Part shown: positions 1 through 9,652 of the stretch, in pieces
Layout of the letters: each line of letters opens with the position of its first letter
How positions within the stretch are numbered: position 1 is the first letter of the stretch
The notes under the pieces: generated by a model
The model's database searches: none
Seen by the model: only the letters and a program-made list of their open reading frames with translations
What the model was told of the DNA's origin: nothing
Position numbers and translations under genes: made by a program
NCBI GenBank assembly: GCA_964613805.1
Contig: CAZTJF010000005.1
Location: 1 to 64,000, forward strand
Source: XYD12-FULL-36-8 sp964613805
GTDB lineage: Bacteria > Bacteroidota > Ignavibacteria > Ignavibacteriales > Ignavibacteriaceae
DNA: 64,000 bases
Direction: 5' to 3'

Positions 1-77
1 ACATTTACAGAATGACAGCACAAAACCAAACAGAAAAGAATTTTGTGCAAGTTAAAAAGTTGATGCTGACGAAGTAA
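1..77 (+). CDS. C-terminal tail of a T9SS cargo protein (5' end outside window)
   Basis: Reading from base 3, an open frame of 24 codons runs from the window edge to a TAA at 75-77. Its last residues (FVQVKKLMLTK, preceded by a YRMTA segment) match the usual ending of type A T9SS sorting domains, in which a Tyr-x-hydrophobic strand is followed by a Lys-Lys-Met/Leu strand ending in Lys. This is therefore probably the end of a secreted protein whose body lies upstream of the window. The identification rests on a short tail only, but six other genes in the window end in the same way. Confidence 0.6.
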   Translation, partial: IYRMTAQNQTEKNFVQVKKLMLTK

Positions 78-133
78 TTTTAATTGTCCTCAATTTTTAT
101 AACAATAAAATTCAGATTAGTAATTAATACCCT

Positions 134-3100
134 ATGAAAAAAGCAATTCATACATATTTTCAATTAATGCTTTTACCTTTATCAATTTTTACAATCTTCC
201 CATCCACTTTTTCCCAAGTTCAACTTACTGGAAACTTAACTAACTATATTGATAATTTTATTGGATCTCTTCCTTCAACATACGGCGGAAATGAATATCA
301 GCCGCCTTCAACCTCAGATTTGAACATATGGGGTAATGCCGTTACTAATATTCTTCAAGGAAATTATTCTTCAGCCCACTCGACTGCTGATGGAATAGGA
401 TATAGAGTAGTTGAATACACCGATAATTCTGTTAACCCAAATAAAAAGTATTATATTCTTGAGAAAAAAAGCTCATCGGCTAATTATTGGGGCATGTTTA
501 TTTATAATCCCATTGCAGCAAGGACTAAATTATTTATTCAATCTCCACATCCGAAATATGATCTTAATACTGGAAAGCAAGGATTTTATATTTTTAAAAA
601 CCAAAGCTGCAGAGCATTTTTTGTAAGCGGTACACACAGATGTAACAATTCAACCTCTACAACATGCAGTGGGACATCCACAGTTTGCACCGAGCAAAAT
701 GATCCATATAAGATTTCCGACCAGGCCCATGTCGTAAATGGAACGTTACAAAGAGCCACAGAAATTCTAAATTCAACAATTACAAATTTAGTAGTTATTC
801 AAGTGCATGGTTTCTCTCAGGATTCAGGAGACCCTGATTTAATTATTAGTAATGGAACGCGATATACACCCAATCCCGATCACATAGTGTCGCTTAAAGA
901 TAATTTGCTTTCTATTGACAATACTTTAACTTTTAAAATTGCTCATCTGGACCAGACATGGACCAAACTAATTGCTACAGTAAACACTCAAGGAAGATTG
1001 TTAAACGGGAGCGGCGATCCTTGTTCACAAAGTGCTACAGCAACAAGTGGGAGGTTCATCCATGTTGAACAATCTCTTGCACTTCGAAATACTGATGCAG
1101 CACGAAAAAAACTTTCGGATGCAATAGGATTAACCTTTACTCCAGATGGCTTAGCTTTAACTTCCTTAAATGGTGGTGAAGTTTTAACATCAGGTAATAA
1201 TTATAACATTACTTGGTCAACATCAGGATTAGTCAGCACTATCAAATTAGATTATTCAACTAATAATGGGGCATCTTGGTCAACAATAACACCAAGCACA
1301 ACAAATACGGGCTCATATTCTTGGGCTGTCCCAAACATTGGTACCTGGCGCGCAAAAATTCGAATTTCAGACGCTGAATACAGCACCATTGGTGATACTA
1401 GTAACTCTAATTTTAAAATTACACACGCAGTTTATCCAACAACCGGCACAACACTGTTTGTCGATCCTGCAGCTGCATTTAGTCCCCGATTGCTTAATGG
1501 AGTATATGACTTTCACAGAGGAATGGACTTTCCAGGTACTTATAATATTCCCATCAGGCCTGCTCAGGCTGGTGTAATTGTTCGTAAGGAAGACTCAACA
1601 GTAACTGCAGGTACCGGATTGCAGCGTTTCGGAAATTGGATTTTAGTTAGAATTGATTCTGCGAATGGGCAGCCGAGACACAACGCGTACTTGCATCTTA
1701 ACGGTTTTCATAGATTTAATGTGGGTGATACTGTTTCAACAATTGACACAATTGGTTACATGGGTAAATCCGGATATGAAATAAACACCATTCATCTTCA
1801 TTTTGAGTTGTATAAAAATCTCAATGGAACTGCCATAGATAAGGATAAAGCCAAAAATCCAATTGAAATTTTACCTTACACAAATTCTAATTCTTATGTG
1901 GTTAATTTTATTACGAACGGTGACTCTAGTGCTGTTGAGGTTTCCACTCCAGATACAGAACTAGACTTCGATGGACTTACAATTTATGGTTCATCAGCTT
2001 CTCGTACAATTGGTTTCAATTCAAGAGTTGGAATAGATCCCTTAAACAATGATAACCCATATTACAATGATGTTTCTATTGTTCCAGACCAATTCATTCA
2101 AGATTCATCAACACAGCGAATTAGATTTTGGACAAAGAACAGTGTGATAGGAACAATAGATTCGGTTTTATTAAATGATGCCAAAGGTTACTCTGTTGTA
2201 ATTTCACAATCGTCTTTTGGAAATCGTTATGCTGTTACGAGTGGGAACTGGAATGCTCCTATTTGGGCATCTACACCAAGTGGAGCTGCTGGATCTGCTT
2301 CAATCCCAATCAATTTTAATAATGTTGTCATAAATTCAAATATCACGGTAACAATTAACGTTTCAAATGCTGAATGTAATTCTATTTCATTCGGGTCAAC
2401 TACTTCTAAATTAGCTTTTGCTTCTAACAGTGTTCTTAGCGTTCATGGCGATTTCTCTTTAGCATCAATGACACACAATGCATTCTCATCGTGGGCAAGC
2501 GGCGCTAAATTTCGATTTACAGGTAATCAACCAATTCAAACGATAAGAAATTTGTATAAAGAGGCGTCGACTTTCTCATCATCATTCATGGAATTGATTA
2601 TTGATAAACCGATAGGAAAAGTTACTGTTGAAGATTCTGTTAGGTTTAATATTGGTACAAGTATGGAAATTCTGAGCGGCACATTTGAGCTTGCTTATCG
2701 TGCGGACATTGAAGGAAGAAATCTCACTGGTTCTGCTACTGCTCCAACTATCTTAATTCAAGCTGGCGGGAAATTTGAGATGGTAGGATCACTCTCTCAC
2801 ATAAGATCCGGAACTTCAACATCTATGAATCCAATTGGAAAAATGACTGTCTTTGGAATTTCAATTCTTAGAAGTACCTCCTCAAATGGGCTATCATTAG
2901 GAGGAATTGATGTTAAAAGTGGTGGATTGCTTTACTTCGATTCTTTCTCCAATTCATGGCCAAATGTGATTAAAACCAGCGTTGTTAATATTGAGAGCGA
3001 AGGAAGAGTACAAATAAATACCAATGTTGCCTTCTGGCATTCATCATCTTCGGTGAGTTTAAATCCAGGTGGATTTTACATCCTCAATTCCAATCCACCG

Positions 3101-4348
3101 AGCATTGATAATAGTTTTCCTTCAAGCTTTACCAACAATGGAACAGTTGAATATGCTTTCAACGGTAATCAAACAATAAAAACTCTTTCATACGTTAATT
3201 TAATTGTCTCTGGTTCTGGAGTGAAAAATATTTCTAACGATGTAACTATTAGTAACAATCTTGAGATTAAGGGTGGAAATTTGATAACAGGAGTATACAA
3301 CTTCATTCTTTCCCCCTCTGCTACGATGAGTGAAAACAACGGTTCGCTAATTATCGGTAATGTAAATACAACACGAAATATCGTCCAGGGAGTGAATAAC
3401 AATTTGGGAGGAATGGGCATAGAAATAAATGCTTTGGGAAATTCACCAGGCGAAACTTATGTTTTGCGTGTAACGGGAACTGCAATAACTGCCGGCGGCA
3501 ACGGCAGTATTAAAAGATATTATTTTGTTTCTCCCACTAACAACAATTCATTAAACGCAAACTTAATATTTCACTACGATGAATCAGAACTAAATGGAAT
3601 TCCAGAATCAAATATTAAATTATTTAAATCACCAGCGATAAGTGGAAATTGGAGTTTCATGGATGGAACTATTAATAGTGACAATAACACAATAACATTA
3701 AATAATATTGATCAATTCTCCTATTGGACAGCAGGCGATGTAAACGCTCCAATTTCTGCAAAAAATCTAAATTTAACTTTGCTGATAGAGGGATTATTTA
3801 GAGACTCGACAATGATTTCTGATACCGTAACGGTTGAATTACACAATACCTATCCATCCTATGCTTTAGTTGATCAAACCCAAACGGTTTTGAATTCGAG
3901 TGGTAATGGTTCGGCTGTTTTTTCTTCTGCGGTTGATGCCACGTCATATTACATAGTTATTAAACACCGAAACGCTATAGAAACATGGAGTTCGACAGAG
4001 CTATCATTTAATAGCGGACTTTTAAGTTATGATTTTACAAACTCACCGAATAAGGCCTTTGGTAGCAATATGGTTAAAATGGGGGATAAATGGTGTATTT
4101 ACAGTGGAGATGTAAATCAAGATGGGATTATTAATTCTTTAGATATGAACGAAATAAATCAAGCCGCATTTGATTTTATACAGACATATGCAAGCGCAGA
4201 TTTTAATGGAGATCTATTTGTTGATATTAATGATTTGATTATTTGTGATAATAATGCATATAAAGAGATAGCAACTATCTCACCATTAACATTATCAGCT
4301 AAAAAGGAAACTTTGAAAAATCAAGAAGATCATGATGAATTTAAATAG
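134..4348 (+). CDS. Secreted M23-family metallopeptidase with dockerin-like C-terminus
   Basis: A 1404-aa protein with an N-terminal signal peptide (about residues 1-28, hydrophobic core ending SFSQ). Residues around 340-430 form an Ig-like/beta-sandwich module of the type 'LTSLNGGEVLTSGNNYNITW'. Residues about 450-580 form an M23 (LytM/peptidase) domain: His461-x3-Asp465 and a C-terminal HLHFE motif with His554/His556 supply the zinc site. M23 enzymes cut peptidoglycan cross-bridges or other glycine-rich peptides. A long beta-rich region follows. The end (about 1310-1375) carries two Asp-rich loops, GDVNQDGIINSLDM and ADFNGDLFVDINDL, resembling dockerin type I Ca-binding repeats. Unlike its neighbours it has no NPFNP sorting domain. 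The exact substrate is unknown. Confidence 0.75.
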   Translation: MKKAIHTYFQLMLLPLSIFTIFPSTFSQVQLTGNLTNYIDNFIGSLPSTYGGNEYQPPSTSDLNIWGNAVTNILQGNYSSAHSTADGIGYRVVEYTDNSVNPNKKYYILEKKSSSANYWGMFIYNPIAARTKLFIQSPHPKYDLNTGKQGFYIFKNQSCRAFFVSGTHRCNNSTSTTCSGTSTVCTEQNDPYKISDQAHVVNGTLQRATEILNSTITNLVVIQVHGFSQDSGDPDLIISNGTRYTPNPDHIVSLKDNLLSIDNTLTFKIAHLDQTWTKLIATVNTQGRLLNGSGDPCSQSATATSGRFIHVEQSLALRNTDAARKKLSDAIGLTFTPDGLALTSLNGGEVLTSGNNYNITWSTSGLVSTIKLDYSTNNGASWSTITPSTTNTGSYSWAVPNIGTWRAKIRISDAEYSTIGDTSNSNFKITHAVYPTTGTTLFVDPAAAFSPRLLNGVYDFHRGMDFPGTYNIPIRPAQAGVIVRKEDSTVTAGTGLQRFGNWILVRIDSANGQPRHNAYLHLNGFHRFNVGDTVSTIDTIGYMGKSGYEINTIHLHFELYKNLNGTAIDKDKAKNPIEILPYTNSNSYVVNFITNGDSSAVEVSTPDTELDFDGLTIYGSSASRTIGFNSRVGIDPLNNDNPYYNDVSIVPDQFIQDSSTQRIRFWTKNSVIGTIDSVLLNDAKGYSVVISQSSFGNRYAVTSGNWNAPIWASTPSGAAGSASIPINFNNVVINSNITVTINVSNAECNSISFGSTTSKLAFASNSVLSVHGDFSLASMTHNAFSSWASGAKFRFTGNQPIQTIRNLYKEASTFSSSFMELIIDKPIGKVTVEDSVRFNIGTSMEILSGTFELAYRADIEGRNLTGSATAPTILIQAGGKFEMVGSLSHIRSGTSTSMNPIGKMTVFGISILRSTSSNGLSLGGIDVKSGGLLYFDSFSNSWPNVIKTSVVNIESEGRVQINTNVAFWHSSSSVSLNPGGFYILNSNPPSIDNSFPSSFTNNGTVEYAFNGNQTIKTLSYVNLIVSGSGVKNISNDVTISNNLEIKGGNLITGVYNFILSPSATMSENNGSLIIGNVNTTRNIVQGVNNNLGGMGIEINALGNSPGETYVLRVTGTAITAGGNGSIKRYYFVSPTNNNSLNANLIFHYDESELNGIPESNIKLFKSPAISGNWSFMDGTINSDNNTITLNNIDQFSYWTAGDVNAPISAKNLNLTLLIEGLFRDSTMISDTVTVELHNTYPSYALVDQTQTVLNSSGNGSAVFSSAVDATSYYIVIKHRNAIETWSSTELSFNSGLLSYDFTNSPNKAFGSNMVKMGDKWCIYSGDVNQDGIINSLDMNEINQAAFDFIQTYASADFNGDLFVDINDLIICDNNAYKEIATISPLTLSAKKETLKNQEDHDEFK

Positions 4349-4475
4349 AAGTAACCCTAATTATGAGAAATATTGTGCTTGTATTTTCAGTGAGAATTGC
4401 ATTTTACTTTAACAGAGATTTTTTTGAAATCTATATCAAGAATGAATAAACTTGAGGATATTTTAACAGATACTT

Positions 4476-5750
4476 ATGGCATATGAACTGATTATATTAT
4501 TATCAATGCTTGCAGCGTTTGCCCTTGGAGTGTTTTTACTCAAACTACCAGCCGGAATTTCAATAATGCTTGGAGCAGTAGTTGGTGGAATAGTAGGAGG
4601 GGAAGGAATTCCCATTCGCCATTTTGTTGAAGGAACATTTGGTTTTTTTGAAGCAATCTTGATAATTGCAACCGCTATGATTTTTATGAAAGTTGTTTGG
4701 GCAACAGGTGCATTAGGAACCATCAGTTATGGAATGATAAAATCATTACACCGATATCCTACTTTATTAATGATAGTCATCACAATTTTTGTGATGTTTC
4801 CTGGAATGTTAACAGGATTGTCATCTGCAAGTATTCTCACCACAGGTGCACTAGTTATTCCCGCACTTTTGGCGATGGGAATTTCCAAACAAGCCGCTGG
4901 TTCTTTAATTGCAATGGCAGCAGTACTAGGAGAAATAGCTCCTCCAATCAGCATTCCTGTTATGATAATTGGCGGTGGGGTTGATATGCCTTACATAGGT
5001 TTTAATGCACCTTTATTAGTGGCAACGATGCCTGCAGCTTTAATATTTGCCATGTATTATAGATTTAGATACTTAAGGAAATTCGATATCAATGAAGTGC
5101 TTTCAAAATTAGATAAACCTGTTTATTCAATATTTGGTTTGAAACTTTTCCTGCCGATTATTTTTGTAATCGGATATATGATTACTGAGCAGATTTTTCC
5201 TGAAAGTGTTCCTCATATAGGTGTTCCTCTAATTTTCGTAATAGGAGCGATAATAGGATTCGGCACCGGGAAAAAATATAATATCATCGAGCTATCTCGA
5301 ACTGCAATTAGAGATGCTTTACCTGTGATGTCAATTTTGGTTGGAGTAGGTATGTTTCTCCAAATATTTACATTAACAGGTGCACGCGGATATGTTGCAG
5401 TATCTGCACTACAATTACCCGAAGAATTAAAATATTTGGCCGCATTCATAATGCCCTTCTTTGGTTCAGCTTATGCATCGGCATCGGTAATTGGCGTACC
5501 TCTCGTTTTTGTTTTTTTGGGTAAGAACTCTATCGTGGTCGCATCTGCACTTGCACTATTAGCTGCTTTAGGTGATTTAATGCCGCCACCCTCTTTACTT
5601 TGTGCTTATGCAGCTCAAATGGTAAAAGAACAAAATCATTTTACCATTTTAAAGAAAAGTATTATACCGATGCTAATTCTATTTCTTATAGCTATACTCA
5701 TGATATACTTTGCAAACGATCTTGCGACAATTATTGGATTAAACAAATAA
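4476..5750 (+). CDS. TRAP transporter large permease (DctM-like)
   Basis: A 424-aa polytopic inner-membrane protein of about 12 hydrophobic segments, the usual length of DctM subunits. Small-residue motifs such as GMLTGLSSASILTTGA, the GEIAPPISIPV loop and the C-terminal DLMPPPSLLCAYA segment match the repeated helical-hairpin architecture of the TRAP/IT superfamily. DctM subunits carry Na+-coupled import of organic acids delivered by a DctP binding protein and normally need a small DctQ subunit. Neither is present here. The gene opens a co-directional series ending in poly-gamma-glutamate synthesis genes, so a glutamate-derived substrate is a reasonable guess. No clear Shine-Dalgarno sequence precedes the ATG; a GAGG lies about 22 bases upstream. 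Confidence 0.75.
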   Translation: MAYELIILLSMLAAFALGVFLLKLPAGISIMLGAVVGGIVGGEGIPIRHFVEGTFGFFEAILIIATAMIFMKVVWATGALGTISYGMIKSLHRYPTLLMIVITIFVMFPGMLTGLSSASILTTGALVIPALLAMGISKQAAGSLIAMAAVLGEIAPPISIPVMIIGGGVDMPYIGFNAPLLVATMPAALIFAMYYRFRYLRKFDINEVLSKLDKPVYSIFGLKLFLPIIFVIGYMITEQIFPESVPHIGVPLIFVIGAIIGFGTGKKYNIIELSRTAIRDALPVMSILVGVGMFLQIFTLTGARGYVAVSALQLPEELKYLAAFIMPFFGSAYASASVIGVPLVFVFLGKNSIVVASALALLAALGDLMPPPSLLCAYAAQMVKEQNHFTILKKSIIPMLILFLIAILMIYFANDLATIIGLNK

Positions 5751-5761
5751 TAGGATATTTC

Positions 5762-5908
5762 ATGTTGTTTTGGTTTTATATAGCAATTGTTCTTATTCTA
5801 TCTACGATTATTATCGTAGAACTTTTTACAGAAACAAATTGGAGGAAACAAATTGCTTTAGCAATGTTACTTATTCCATTCATTCTTCGTATTCTTATGA
5901 TTAAGTGA
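5762..5908 (+). CDS. 48-aa two-helix membrane peptide, possible small permease partner
   Basis: A short ATG frame 11 bases after the permease stop encodes 48 residues: a first hydrophobic helix (about 3-19), a short polar turn containing ETNWRKQ, and a second helix (about 31-46) ending ILMIK. Its TGA overlaps the next gene's GTG start (GTGA), an arrangement that couples translation and supports reality. It lies where a DctQ small subunit would be expected, but DctQ proteins are about 160 aa with four helices, so this is not a recognisable DctQ. Function unknown; a permease accessory subunit is inference. Confidence 0.6.
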   Translation: MLFWFYIAIVLILSTIIIVELFTETNWRKQIALAMLLIPFILRILMIK

Positions 5909-7038
5909 GATTGATTTTGAGAAAGCAAAACAAAATTACAGCCGTTGTATTACTATTAATTTTATCAGCAATTATGATTTCTGCCGGGATTGACTTTCAA
6001 AGCATGAAAAAACCCGATTTGCTTCATCCATCAGAATCGTTAACCAAAATTGGTAATCTTGGTGACTTTTTGCCAGAACTGAAGGGAAGTTCAGGAGATG
6101 TAGGTGTTTACTATTTCGATAGCGGAAAACCCGGGGCTAATATTTTACTGCTTGGTGGTACTCATCCAAATGAAGCTTCCGGATTCATGGCAGCAGTTCT
6201 TCTGATTGAAACAATTAAAGTGAATCAAGGTAAAGTAATAATTATCCCACAAGCATGCGGCAGTGGTTTTGCAGCTACAGATCCAATGGAAGGTTATCCA
6301 ATGTCGTATCAAATCAAAACAAAAAGTGGTGTTAGAAAATTTAGATTCGGATCAAGAGTCTCAAGTCCACTTGATCAATGGCCGGACCCATTGGTTTACA
6401 CTCATTATCCATCGGGACAAAAATTATCGGGTTTTGAAACAAGAAATCTAAATCGTGCATATCCTGGAAGAGAAAACGGCACCTTCACTGAACAAGTAGC
6501 ATTTGCCATTGTAAAGCTGATTAAACAAGAAAAAATAGATGTTGCATTTGATCTTCATGAAGCAGCTCCAGAAATTCCCATAATAAATGCAATTGTATAT
6601 CATGAAAAAGCAGAAGACATTGCTCTTGGTGCCGTGTTAGAATTGGAAATGAAAAATCTTCGTTATGCTCCGGAAATGTCACCTCAAAATTTTAGGGGAT
6701 TAAGTCATCGTGAATGGGGTGATGAAACAAATGCTTATCCTTTTTTAATGGAGACTTGTAATCCTATTCAAGGACGTCTACGGGGCAGAACCAATGAAGA
6801 TTTAATTATCAATGGTTTAAGTCAACAATATAAGGAAGCTTTAGAATCAGGTAAGTTAAGGATCGAATATAGTCCTGATGGAGAACCATTGTGGAAAAGA
6901 ACTGCGAGACACCTTGAGGGATTTAAGACAATCCTTCAATCTTACAATGAATATCATCCAGATAAGGTAATATCTTTTGAGAATGTTCCTTCCTTTGAGG
7001 AATTGGAAAAAAACGACTTGGGAGATTATCTCAGATAA
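5905..7038 (+). CDS. M14-type succinylglutamate desuccinylase/aspartoacylase family hydrolase
   Basis: A 377-aa protein starting at GTG within a GTGA overlap. An N-terminal hydrophobic segment (about 11-27) suggests a membrane anchor or signal peptide, placing the domain outside the cytoplasm. The zinc site is visible: GGTHPNE gives His87 and Glu90, and DLHEA gives His218. NLNRAYPGR (about 181-189) is the conserved substrate-binding block of the family. A late ETCNPIQGRLRGR segment probably holds the catalytic Glu. Family members remove acyl groups from glutamate or aspartate amides; some M14 enzymes cut gamma-linked glutamate. Located between a permease and PGA genes, cleavage of a glutamate conjugate is likely but unproven. 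Confidence 0.8.
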   Translation: MRLILRKQNKITAVVLLLILSAIMISAGIDFQSMKKPDLLHPSESLTKIGNLGDFLPELKGSSGDVGVYYFDSGKPGANILLLGGTHPNEASGFMAAVLLIETIKVNQGKVIIIPQACGSGFAATDPMEGYPMSYQIKTKSGVRKFRFGSRVSSPLDQWPDPLVYTHYPSGQKLSGFETRNLNRAYPGRENGTFTEQVAFAIVKLIKQEKIDVAFDLHEAAPEIPIINAIVYHEKAEDIALGAVLELEMKNLRYAPEMSPQNFRGLSHREWGDETNAYPFLMETCNPIQGRLRGRTNEDLIINGLSQQYKEALESGKLRIEYSPDGEPLWKRTARHLEGFKTILQSYNEYHPDKVISFENVPSFEELEKNDLGDYLR

Positions 7039-7075
7039 AATTCTAATACTTTAATTTATTAATATAGGAGTCAAC

Positions 7076-7630
7076 ATGAAATCAGTACTATTTTTAATTA
7101 TTTCAACTTTACTTTTATCGGCAAACATAAAAGCTCAACCCGTTCATAAGTTCAAGCAACAGATACTTATTTCAGCGGCAGGTCAAAGCGCCGATACTAA
7201 ATTAACCGGAATGGTATTTAAAAAATTGAAATTAGATATCAAAGAAAACAACAATGCAAAATCCGGTGATCTTAATGGCATAAAAACTTTGGTTCTTGTT
7301 CCCGGCTTTAGTTCAAAAGGATTGGGCGCTGCAGGAATAAGTCAAGAACAGGAAATGAATCGCGTGAAAGAATTAGTTACAACGGCAAATCAAAAAAATA
7401 TTCCAATTGTATGCATCCACATTGGTGGTAATGCAAGACGAAAGGGACAATCCGATGATTTCAACAAATATGTGGCTGAAAATTCCAAGTATATTATTGT
7501 AGTTAAACAAGGTGATGAAGACAAATTTTTTTCAAACATTGCTTCACAAAAGAAAATTCCAATAGATCTTGTTGAAAAAATATCAGAAATATCAAATCCA
7601 TTGGCTTCAATCTTTGAACAGAGCAATTAA
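7076..7630 (+). CDS. Secreted DUF6305-like protein of PGA cluster
   Basis: A 184-aa protein with a clear signal peptide (MKSVLFLIISTLLLSANIKAQ) and an AGGAG ribosome-binding site about 8 bases upstream of the ATG. The mature part reads as an alternating alpha/beta fold: ILISAAGQSADT, LVLVPGFSSKGLGAAG, IPIVCIHIGG and YIIVVKQGDED strands. I recognise it as resembling DUF6305 proteins found beside TRAP-like permeases, and could be wrong on the family name. It is probably periplasmic and could act as a binding or chaperone component. No catalytic residues are evident. Confidence 0.6.
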   Translation: MKSVLFLIISTLLLSANIKAQPVHKFKQQILISAAGQSADTKLTGMVFKKLKLDIKENNNAKSGDLNGIKTLVLVPGFSSKGLGAAGISQEQEMNRVKELVTTANQKNIPIVCIHIGGNARRKGQSDDFNKYVAENSKYIIVVKQGDEDKFFSNIASQKKIPIDLVEKISEISNPLASIFEQSN

Positions 7631-7669
7631 AATAAATTTAAGTGTTATCAGATTATTCCGGAGGCAGTA

Positions 7670-9595
7670 ATGAATATTTTACATAAGAACATATTTTATT
7701 CTTTTTGGTTTGTAATATTTCTTTGGCTCACCTATCCAACTGTAATTGGACAAACTCAAGTCAATGAGATAAGTACACAAGGAACAGCTCGCGGTAAACT
7801 CGGAATGGTCGCAACTGCCCATCCGTTAGCCACCAAAGCGGCATACGACATCCTGCAAAAAGGAGGTAATGCCATTGATGCCGCTATTGCGGCCGCATTT
7901 GCAATTGGAGTAGTTGAACCAGACGGTTCGGGTCTTGGCGGAGGAGGAGGAATGGTTATTTATTTGGCGAAAGAAAAAAAATCTTATTTTATTAATTACT
8001 ATCAACGTGCCTCCGAAAATATTGAAGAAATAAATTATGATCCGGATAAAGATAGAAGAACGGCAAAAGCAATTATAGTTCCCGGTACTGTTTCAGGACT
8101 GACCACAGCACTTGAAAATTTTGGGACTCTTCCATTATCCACCATTTTAGAACCTGCAATAGAATTTGCAGAAAACGGTTTTCCTATAGATGAAACTTTA
8201 AGTTCAATTATACTTGATAACGTTGAACTTCTTCAGAAATATCCATCAACATCAGAAATTTACTTGCAGGAGGGTTTTCCACTAATGGAAGGTGATATAA
8301 TAACTCAATCAGAGCTTGCAAAAACTCTGCGAAAAATCGCAATAGAGGGAAAGGCCGGTTTTTATGAGGGTGAAATTGCTGAACAAATGGTGAGAGATGT
8401 GATGAGTGCTGGCGGCGCACTTACATTAAACGATTTGAAAAACTTTACTGCAGAAATCCTACAGCCTGTTAGGGGAACCTATCGCGGATATACTATCATT
8501 TCGGCAAATCCTCCCCAATCAGGAATTTCAATTATTGAAGCACTTAACATATTAGAAAATTACAATCTTAAAAAATTAGGTCATTTCAGCTCATCTCCTG
8601 AAACTGCGCATTTATTGTCTGAAACGCTCAGACGGGTTTATGCAGATAGAAGTGCTTTCATTGGTGATCCTAATTTCGAATATATTCCTGCAAATGGATT
8701 GCTATCAAAAGATTATGCTAAAACTCGGTTTTCAGATATTGATCTAACTGCTGCAAATCCACCTGATTATAGAAAAACGAAAGAGGGTAATCCATCAGCA
8801 TTTGGAAAAATAGATAAGATACAACGAGTCTCAGATGAACCTAAAAGCAAAAAGAAATATTTTTCAGAAGACGAAGATGACGAAGGTTATTCCTCGAAGG
8901 GAAATTCAGAAGATATATTTGACAGTTGGGGAATGCTTCGAAAAATTGATACTGAAATTAAACCAACGAAAGATTCACTTCAACAACAAAAAACAGACTT
9001 TGATGAAAATGAAGTTGAGGTTGAACATGAATTTGATGGGCACACAACTCATTTATCAGTCATTGATAAAAATGGGAATATGGTTTCGCTTACACAAACT
9101 TTAGGAACCTTCTTCGGTTCTGGATTTACGTCTGCAGGAGTGCTTTTTAATGGCTCGATGTCTAACTATTCTCAAAATCTTAAAATCAATATTGCTGAGC
9201 CAAATAAACAGCCAAGGAGCGCAATCTCACCAACAATAATTCTTAAGGATAATAAACCATTTTTAGTTATAGGTTCACCTGGAGCTTCAAGAATAATTGC
9301 CACAGTGGTTCAACTTATAATCAATGTGATTGACTTTAATATGAGTATTGAGGAAGCGAATTTAGCTCCTCGTCTGTTCTGTCAAAAATTTGATGACTAT
9401 CTTCACTTAGAGAGCAGATTCAGCAAGGAAGTTCAAGATGGGTTAAAACAAAAGGGACATCGTTTGAGAATCTACGGGGATTATGATCTCTACTTTGGCG
9501 GAGCTCAAATCGTTGGTATTGATCCATTAACTGGAAATTTTGTGGGATCTGCAGATGTTAGAAGAGGCGGATCGGCAATGGGTGATGAGTATTAG
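7670..9595 (+). CDS. ggt: Gamma-glutamyltransferase (GGT) with acidic insertion
   Basis: A 641-aa periplasmic enzyme with an N-terminal signal peptide (about 1-28) and GGAGG ribosome-binding site. GGTs are made as a precursor and self-cleave before a Thr that becomes the nucleophile. Here the sequence HTTHLSVID places that residue at Thr459. The large-subunit glycine loop (GSGLGGGGGM), the GTFFGSGF block and the GSPGAS oxyanion motif are all present. The enzyme transfers or hydrolyses gamma-glutamyl groups; the Bacillus relative CapD cuts and anchors poly-gamma-glutamate. Residues about 385-456, just before the cleavage point, are an unusual Lys/Glu/Asp/Ser-rich linker longer than in E. coli GGT. 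Its place two genes upstream of capB suggests a role on PGA or its fragments. Confidence 0.9.
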   Translation: MNILHKNIFYSFWFVIFLWLTYPTVIGQTQVNEISTQGTARGKLGMVATAHPLATKAAYDILQKGGNAIDAAIAAAFAIGVVEPDGSGLGGGGGMVIYLAKEKKSYFINYYQRASENIEEINYDPDKDRRTAKAIIVPGTVSGLTTALENFGTLPLSTILEPAIEFAENGFPIDETLSSIILDNVELLQKYPSTSEIYLQEGFPLMEGDIITQSELAKTLRKIAIEGKAGFYEGEIAEQMVRDVMSAGGALTLNDLKNFTAEILQPVRGTYRGYTIISANPPQSGISIIEALNILENYNLKKLGHFSSSPETAHLLSETLRRVYADRSAFIGDPNFEYIPANGLLSKDYAKTRFSDIDLTAANPPDYRKTKEGNPSAFGKIDKIQRVSDEPKSKKKYFSEDEDDEGYSSKGNSEDIFDSWGMLRKIDTEIKPTKDSLQQQKTDFDENEVEVEHEFDGHTTHLSVIDKNGNMVSLTQTLGTFFGSGFTSAGVLFNGSMSNYSQNLKINIAEPNKQPRSAISPTIILKDNKPFLVIGSPGASRIIATVVQLIINVIDFNMSIEEANLAPRLFCQKFDDYLHLESRFSKEVQDGLKQKGHRLRIYGDYDLYFGGAQIVGIDPLTGNFVGSADVRRGGSAMGDEY

Positions 9596-9652
9596 AGCTC
9601 TGTGGAAATTAAAACTTTCAACCTTTAACTAGAAAGTTATGAAAAAACAAGA

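Noticed and set aside
4442..4486. 14-codon leader peptide before the permease
   Set aside because: It reads MNKLEDILTDTYGI and overlaps the permease start, but it has no ribosome-binding signal or recognisable regulatory codon run, and could be chance.
8208..8420. Minus-strand frame within ggt
   Set aside because: Antisense to conserved GGT coding sequence, no start signal, no recognisable features.
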